From the NCBI RefSeq assembly GCF_017591425.1, contig NW_024465746.1:1860001-1924000 (forward strand): a stretch of DNA of 64,000 nt, in the 5' to 3' direction. Source of the stretch: Ochotona curzoniae. Taxonomy: Eukaryota > Chordata > Mammalia > Lagomorpha > Ochotonidae. Positions 58,156-64,000 of this stretch are shown in pieces. The translations under genes were made by a program, and so were the position numbers. Under the pieces are notes generated by a model, which was not told the DNA's origin, did not search any database, and was given only the letters and a program-made list of their open reading frames with translations. Every line of letters starts with the position of its first letter. Within the stretch, counting starts at the first letter, position 1.

Positions 58156-58992
58156 GGAGCGGGGACCAGGCGTCCCTCCTGCTCTTGTGGGGCCGAGGCC
58201 CCGCCGGTGCTCCCCACGCGCGGCCCTGGGCCAGCCTCTGGGGGAGAGGCCTTCTCGTGCAGACTTCACAGCAGGCACCAGTGGCCTCCGCCTGACACCA
58301 GGGATCTGAAAGGCGAGAGCAAGCACAGTAAACACTATTATCTTACCTTGACTTGAAGGGAAAATAATTTCTCAGAGGATTATAATTGTCACCGAAGCCT
58401 TAAACCCTTCTGTCTTCCTGACTGAATGAAACTTGAATTGGCAGAGCGTTTTCCTTGTGGACGAGATGAGATTCCCAGAGACCTGCATTGCTTTCTCCTG
58501 GTCTGCTTTAACCAGCGATATATGAAATTCCTACAGCCGGAAGGCGGCCGTGCGCCCAGACGGGAAGGAGACCAGTGTTAGCCCTAAGCGCGCTCCTCCG
58601 AGGCAAGGACCTGCGGTCGGGGGCCAGCTCCCCACCCGGCCCCACGTGTGAATAGTTTTTTGACGTGTGTAAATGAGAAAGGACGTTTTTGGATTTCTCC
58701 CAAGGGCTTGATGCTAACACTAAAGTAGACTGATTTTAACTAGATGCAGCACATTGCTGCGCACACTCACAGGACCTTGCTGCGTTTCTCTGTCCTCATG
58801 TTCTTCATGCTGGTCATGACCTGAAGGAAATTTATTAGCACGTAGATTGTATGTCAGGTGTTTTTAACTTGATCATGATCAGCTCTGAGGTGCAACTTTG
58901 TTCACATACTGTGCGGACCTGTGACCACTCCTGGGAGTGTTGCAGTCTAATCATGCTGTTGAAAACCGTTGGGGCACATGTTCTCTTGTCCA

Positions 58993-58998
58993 AATAAA
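58993..58998 (+). terminator. PPP4R1: Poly(A) signal AATAAA (PPP4R1, proximal)
   Basis: Canonical hexamer 838 bases after the stop codon in an AT-rich stretch. Confidence 0.65.
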
Positions 58999-59061
58999 GT
59001 TTATTAATAAGATCTATATAGAGAGATATATACACTTTTGATTGTTTTCTAAATGTCTACA

Positions 59062-59067
59062 AATAAA
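59062..59067 (+). terminator. PPP4R1: Poly(A) signal AATAAA (PPP4R1, distal)
   Basis: Second canonical hexamer 69 bases downstream of the first, followed by a GT-containing stretch. Either signal could be used. Confidence 0.5.
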
Positions 59068-60751
59068 TGCAATTTGTGACCAGTGTAATGGCTTAGTATA
59101 AACTGGGGAAATGAGCTGAACACATTAATCTCTTCAGGATGCTGCCGGTCCCCCGAGGTGGGCTGTGGTTCTGGGCAGTGGGCTTACTGAGCTCCCAGGC
59201 TTCCGCCTGCCACGTCCCTGGGGTGAGAGAGGTCATGCATGGGGGTGAGAGCATCCAGGAGCCTCAATTTCCTCATCTGTAAGATGGGAAAGGTGAAGAC
59301 TTGTCCTGCACCCAGAAGGGGCTCTGCGTGTTGACCCAGGTCACTCCCATGAGCCTGTGTGAGTGCCTCTTGGGAGCTTGGGTTTGGCTGCTCAGCTGGT
59401 GAGGCCTCCCCAGTCAGACCGAGCATGTCCCCCTGAGCCCAGGTGTGCACTGGAGAGTGACCGTGGGGGCCACTCGGGGGAGCGGAGAGTAACAGTCGAA
59501 TGTCACCTAGCCAGAGCAGTGCTGGGCCCTTCGCGTTTTGCACCCGGTGGCAGTGCACCTGTCAGCTTATGTAGTCACCCTGGTGTTTACACCGTGAAAT
59601 CACCTGGTGTGTTTCTCAGAGCGGGACCCTGTCCTCAAGCAGTACATGATTCCAGGTAGGCTGTGTGTTAACAGGGCAAGCGGGAAGGCAAGAATAGGCT
59701 CTGGGTGTTGGATGGTGGTCCAGCTTGCCAGAGCAGACATTGAAGGACAGGTGGCCTCTTGGCTTACTTCTGCCTCATTTCTTTCAGTATAAATTGTCTG
59801 TGCGCTTTGGCCTCTCGGGATTTCAGTTCTGTCTGTGATATCAGAATCACACTGTAATCGTTGTACTTTCTGAAAGCAGAAGCAGCCACTGAATGGATGT
59901 GAACAGAAAGAAAAAACCCGAAGTGCCCAGGCCAGGTCTCTGCTGCCCGGAGCAGCTCCAACACTGCCCTGGGGCATCCCAGGGGCTCCAGAGGCCAGAA
60001 AGGCACCTGCACGCTTGAGCAGCTTCCTGGTTCCAGTCACCCCCCTTGGCGTGCCAAACAAGCAGAAGGCAAGAGTGGCTCCTGCGCAGTTTAGCTGGGG
60101 GACCCCCTGCCTCACGGGAGCTCCTTCATGTGAGCACGTGGCTTCCAGAGCCAGAACCGGTGACAAACCTGAGTGAACGGGTGATGGCACAATTGGTGCC
60201 CTTGAAAAATGGACGAAACGGTCATCTCTGAGCACGAGGTATGTGGTGAGTAGCCCCTCAGGATGAAGAGCATGGCTCCATTCCCCAAGGGCCGCCCAGT
60301 GCCTTGCGGTCCCTCCCTGGCCTGGGAGTGTGTGATAACCAGCTGTATGCCTCGGCTTGCCCTGACTGCCCAACACCCCAGAGCCGTGCGTGCTGCCCTG
60401 CGCCAGCCTCCTGTCTGCTGGATGGCCCTCCCTGTACCATCAATGTGGGTCCCCCTTTCCATGGGTGGGGCTGTGCCAGCAGGGATGGCCTGGGCCAGGC
60501 ACTGGGCTGGGTCGGGCTTTGACCCTCACAGCCCTGCGGTGTGGCAGTGCTGTCCTGCCAGTTCCCACCAGGCTGGGAAGTGGTGAAAAAACGGCTGGAT
60601 GGAGGGACCCCAATAACTTGGTCTTGGAAAAGTGACTTTTGAAATGGATCCTGACAAAACAAATCTTGACTCGGAGAAGACATTGAGAATTTGAGCCTGG
60701 AAATAAACATGAACAAACAAGCCTTTGTGGTTTCTCTTGTATTATTTTGTT

Positions 60752-60985
60752 TAAACATTTATTTTTATTAGAAAGGCAGATTTCCAGAGAGAAAGAGGAA
60801 GATATTCCTTCCCGTTTCAGTGGCCGGAGCTGAGCCACAGTGGCCAGAAGGCAAGAGCTTCTTCTGGGTCTCTCTTACAGGGGCCCAAGGCTTTGGGCTA
60901 TCCTCCACTGCTTTTCCAGGTCACAAATTGGGAGCTGCGTGGGAAGTGGAACAGCCCAGATGCGAACCAGAGCCCTACCTGCTTT
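60752..60985 (-). mobile_element. CSINE, in the PPP4R1-RALBP1 intergenic region
   Basis: AACATTTATTTTTATTAGAA start, GCAGATTTCCAGAGAGAAAG, TTGGGAGCTGCGTGGGAAGT. Confidence 0.8.
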
Positions 60986-61929
60986 CCCTCTGTACCTATC
61001 TGTGGGGACCCTGACGGAGCCCCTGGGCCCCAACAGGAGGCAGCGCACACCCCTTCTCCCCTCGGCAGCATTTCTGCCCCGAGTCTGTCTCCCACTTCAG
61101 AAGGGCAGGCAGGCTGAGCAGGTCACTGGGTTAACCTAGGTCCTGTCTGTGCACCATGCGGACCGTGTCCCAAAAGGCAACCTAATGTGACGGGACGCTC
61201 GAGCCCATGCTTTAGCTGGCCTCTAGGAGGTCGGTGTGACCTCACCACGTTGCCATGACGAGACCAGATGGGCAGCAATCTTCCTGCAGGTTTCGGAGAA
61301 CAGTCCTTGAGGTAGTTTTCCAGCTGAAGCCCACGCTCTTAATGGGCACAGCAACATTTCTGTGGATACCAGTCAACTAGGCAGGGTGTTCGGAACCTCA
61401 TGGAGGACAGGATGTGGTCCTGGGGTTGAAGCTTGAGTCAAGGGGAAGAATTTTCTAGAACACAAGCTAATGTCTGCTGCAAATAAAAGCTCTCATGCCC
61501 TGGCTGAACTACAAGTCTGGTGGCTTCAGGGTCTCAGGACTTGAGGGAGTGGCATTCCCACGTCTCAGGCCATGGGGCAGGCAGGGATGCCCTCATGGAA
61601 GGCTCCAGAAAGCACCAGTCTGCAGCTCTGCTCGCCAGGCTAGACTTACAAATGTGTCCCAGTGTTGACAAAACCCAGGGACACGCCAACTTGGTAAGTG
61701 TCCAGTGCTGCCTTTAACGGGCAACCAGCTGCTGTGCAAGGGAAAAACCCCTGCAGACACTGTCCGCCTGGCAGCCGACCCTGGGTCCCCGACGTCATGC
61801 CAGGGTGCCCGAGACCTTCAGGAAACAAGATCATTACTCCTGTGTTTACCTGGATCAGGTTAATGCTCCAAAACAGAGAAGCCAGCTGTTGGTCTAGGCT
61901 TGAAATGACCATTTTTAAATTGTGCAATA

Positions 61930-62135
61930 TTTTGTTTTACTTGAAAAGGCAGGGCTACAGAGAGAAGGGGAGGGCGTTCAGCCCTGAATGGCTGCAGTGA
62001 CTGGAGCTGGGCAGTCGGAGCCAGGAGCCTGCTCCAGGTTGCCCTGTGGGTGTAACAGGGCTGTGAGCATTCGGGCCACCTTCCACTACTTTCCCAGGTG
62101 ACTGGCACCCAGATGGCATGCTGGTCCTGCAGGTG
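61930..62135 (-). mobile_element. CSINE fragment, intergenic
   Basis: TTTTACTTGAAAAGGCAGGG start, CTGAATGGCTGCAGTGACTG, diverged head. Confidence 0.65.
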
Positions 62136-62409
62136 GAGGCCCTGAATCAGAGTTCCTTACAGTGTGGAACTGTAGGAAGAGGAACAAAAAGCACATGGGC
62201 GGTGCGGCTGTGAACTGCCTTGGAGCTCAGCACTGCGGCGAGCCGGGTTGCCTGAGCCTGTGGCGCCTCCGAGGCCAAGCTCTCGTCCCCTGCAAGAGAG
62301 AGCGCAGTGCCAGGCTCGGGCCAGAGCTGCAGGCACCGTGGCCTGCGGTAGCAGCTCAGGGAGGCCTGACTTGCCACAGGCCCGCAGAAGAAGCGCTGAG
62401 ACACCATCT

Positions 62410-63734
62410 TTTCCCAAATGGCTGTTGAATTTATTTGCTTGATCAGTATGGTCCTGGCAGAAGTGAGTTAACCAACGCAGAGACCTTGGTCATGAAATAC
62501 TAAATTTAAAAACCCAGGATAACCGTGATAGAAATTAGGAGTTTACACAAACAAAAAGGAACCCTTCACTCTTGCCAGCGAACAGAAGATGAATGGAGTC
62601 TGACAGGACAGCTATAAGGAGCTGATACATTTATATTTGACACCTGACCATATTTTCAGTCACTGTAATATCTTCTCTCCAGATTTAAAAAAATAGTATG
62701 CTGATTTCTATAACAAACTTTTTTTTCCTTGTACAAAAATCAAATAATGGCCAACAATTCACAACAGTGCAATAGGTAGAGGATAAAAAACCGCGTTAGA
62801 CAGGTGCTGAAAATAAATACTAACTGGGAGGGGCGAGGGGGAGGAGGAGAGCCCTCGGTGGGATTTGAGTTCATCACCTCTGTGTGTGGGCCCCAACCTG
62901 CGCATGGGGGCCTCGCCTGCCTTCACTGTGGGGTGCCCAGCCAGCTCCCCCGGCTGCAAGGGGCCGTTGCCTGTTGCTTCCCTGTTGGTGGCAGCTGCGG
63001 GCAGCGTCAAGAAGACATGGTGACCAACAACTTGGAGACATGTATCTGCCTAGATATATATATGGCTTATTCGGGCAGAGACCTGTGCACTTCAGCCCAA
63101 GCCGATGACCCGAGCCACTCCGGTTCTCAGGGAAGGCAGGGGGGACACAGCTGCTCAGGGCAGCAGCCGTGGCGGGGAAAAGGCCTTAGCTGATCCGCTG
63201 CAGTCCCGCCGGGGCTACCTGGCTGTGAGCACAGCAGGCCGACCATCGCAGGGACTGGGGAGGGCCACGGGGCCAGGGAGGCGGGCCAAGGCGGCCCCGT
63301 GACCGTGATCTGCACCGAGGTGGTGTGAAAGGCACGAGCAAGAGTGACTCGGTGGGCAGAGGGCCCTTGGGCCGTGACGGCAGGTGGCCACCAGGGACCG
63401 GGTTTGGTTCCCCCCCCAACCCCCCCTGGAATGAGAAAGAGGTCCTGATTCTGCTGTGATACAAAAGCAAAAGACAGACAATTTTTGGTTTAAAAAGAAG
63501 CCACTCAAGGGTTAAAATAGTTACTTTAAGTTAACAAAGAAAATTCATCTTCAAAGAAAATTAATCTTCAAATAAGCTGACACTATCTGGAAAACTCACG
63601 TGTCCCCTGCGAGCCCCCGTGGGCCCGTGCTGTGTCCTCGCCGCGCGTGGGCCTGCATGGAGGCCTCTGAGAAGATGACTTTACATAAAGTCCAGCGCCG
63701 CAGGCCGCCCGCCGGGCTCAGGACGCGCAGATGC
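62410..63734 (-). other. RALBP1: Probable RALBP1 3' UTR
   Basis: Minus-strand sequence after the RALBP1 TGA with no SINE insertion and AT-rich patches, as usual for a 3' UTR. The first good minus-strand AATAAA is at 62430-62435 (TTTATT on the plus strand). The 3' end is inferred from that signal. Confidence 0.55.
62430..62435 (-). terminator. RALBP1: Poly(A) signal AATAAA (RALBP1)
   Basis: Canonical hexamer on the minus strand about 1.3 kb after the RALBP1 stop. I saw no better hexamer between it and the stop. Confidence 0.5.
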
Positions 63735-63998
63735 TCAGATGGGCGTCTCCTTCCTGTCCTTGCTCGGCGATGGCTTGGCCGCCTCCTTGCCGGCCTGGGG
63801 CTGCTCCTTGGCGGCCTTGGTCTCGGGGCCGCCGCTGTCCCGGGGCGGCTGGCCAGCTGCCCCGCGCCGCTCAGGCTCCTCGTCGTCGGGCGCAGGCGGC
63901 TCGGCCTTGGCACGCTGCAGCAGGCGCAGCTGCACGCGCAGCTCGATGATGGCCTCGCGCTCCTCGTGGATGGCCTGGTTCAGGTGGTTGTTCTTTAT
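63735..63998 (-). CDS. RALBP1: RALBP1 (RalA-binding protein 1), C-terminal coding part, cut by window edge
   Basis: Read on the minus strand, the frame entering from 63998 gives NNHLNQAIHEEREAIIELRV, then QLRLLQ, then a charged Pro/Glu-rich tail ending in PSPSKDRKETPI and TGA. This matches the C-terminus of mammalian RALBP1 (RLIP76), a Ral effector with a RhoGAP domain active on Cdc42/Rac and an ATP-dependent transport role proposed in the literature. Only the end of the coiled coil after the Ral-binding region and the disordered tail (87 residues) lie here; the catalytic RhoGAP domain is beyond the window. Whether the exon boundary is just outside 64000 cannot be seen. The tail is very GC-rich and Ala/Pro-biased. 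From memory, the human tail has two more residues after LRLLQ and ends in RKETSI. It faces PPP4R1 tail to tail, the arrangement known on human 18p11. Confidence 0.93.
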   Translation of the reverse strand: MKNNHLNQAIHEEREAIIELRVQLRLLQRAKAEPPAPDDEEPERRGAAGQPPRDSGGPETKAAKEQPQAGKEAAKPSPSKDRKETPI

Positions 63999-64000
63999 CT

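Larger units (their letters stand above)
58156..59085 (+). other. PPP4R1: PPP4R1 3' UTR with poly(A) signals
   Basis: Non-coding sequence directly after the TAG. Canonical AATAAA hexamers occur at 58993-58998 and 59062-59067, and the sequence around 58990-59060 becomes AT-rich as expected near a cleavage site. The end is estimated at about 20 bases past the second signal; the first signal may be the main one. Confidence 0.7.
59086..62409. other. Intergenic region between PPP4R1 and RALBP1 3' ends
   Basis: GC-rich with two CSINEs (60.75 and 61.93 kb). Other AATAAA hexamers on the plus strand at about 60701 and 61485 have no gene I can attach. No conserved coding segment recognised. Confidence 0.7.

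Noticed and set aside
59600..60376. 258-codon minus-strand open frame between the two genes
   Set aside because: GC-rich intergenic DNA, no recognisable family, no splice or promoter context.
1..64000. CRISPR arrays, operons, bacterial-type systems
   Set aside because: The repeats seen are SINEs and satellites without regular unique spacers; gene structure is intron-rich and eukaryotic.

Overview
The window looks like mammalian nuclear DNA from a lagomorph, most likely a pika (Ochotona) type genome. Two observations support this. The coding sequence is split into GT-AG exons of vertebrate size. The introns are crowded with tRNA-derived SINEs of the lagomorph CSINE type: a 'GGGCCCGGCGC...GGTTAA' head with Pol III A/B boxes, a CT-rich tail and an A-rich (AATAAA)n end. 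The order-level call is fairly firm; the pika call is an inference from the young SINE subfamily.

The main gene is PPP4R1, regulatory subunit 1 of protein phosphatase 4, on the + strand. Eighteen coding exons can be placed between 15133 and 58155. They join in frame into about 932 residues ending in a TAG stop, followed by a 3' UTR with AATAAA signals at 58993 and 59062. The first coding exon (about 17 residues in other mammals) was not found, so 1-15132 is most likely intron 1. The protein has an N-terminal HEAT block (exons E2-E8), an acidic Ser-rich linker (E9-E11) and a C-terminal HEAT block (E12-E18).

At the right edge, on the - strand, lies the last coding part of RALBP1 (87 residues and stop, 63735-63998) with a probable 3' UTR down to about 62410. 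The two genes are tail to tail, as on human 18p11, with about 3.3 kb of intergenic DNA between them.

The rest is introns. They hold more than 40 CSINE copies of different ages, L1 pieces (ORF1 and ORF2 fragments near 28.5-29.2 kb and 39.7-41.9 kb, an L1 3' end at 43.3 kb), a solo LTR at 42.5 kb, minisatellites and microsatellites, and a GC-rich interspersed repeat of unknown family (10.2-12.9 kb and 46.1-49.3 kb).

Two features stand out. (1) Exon E11 (45868-45963) and its upstream intron are duplicated in inverted orientation 3.35 kb downstream in the next intron (49307-49614). The arms are 308 bp long with only two mismatches, so the PPP4R1 pre-mRNA could form a long near-perfect duplex over an in-frame exon and its acceptor. 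(2) The end of exon E9 carries a 42-bp tandem duplication that copies the 5' splice donor in frame, giving two alternative donors that differ by exactly 14 codons.
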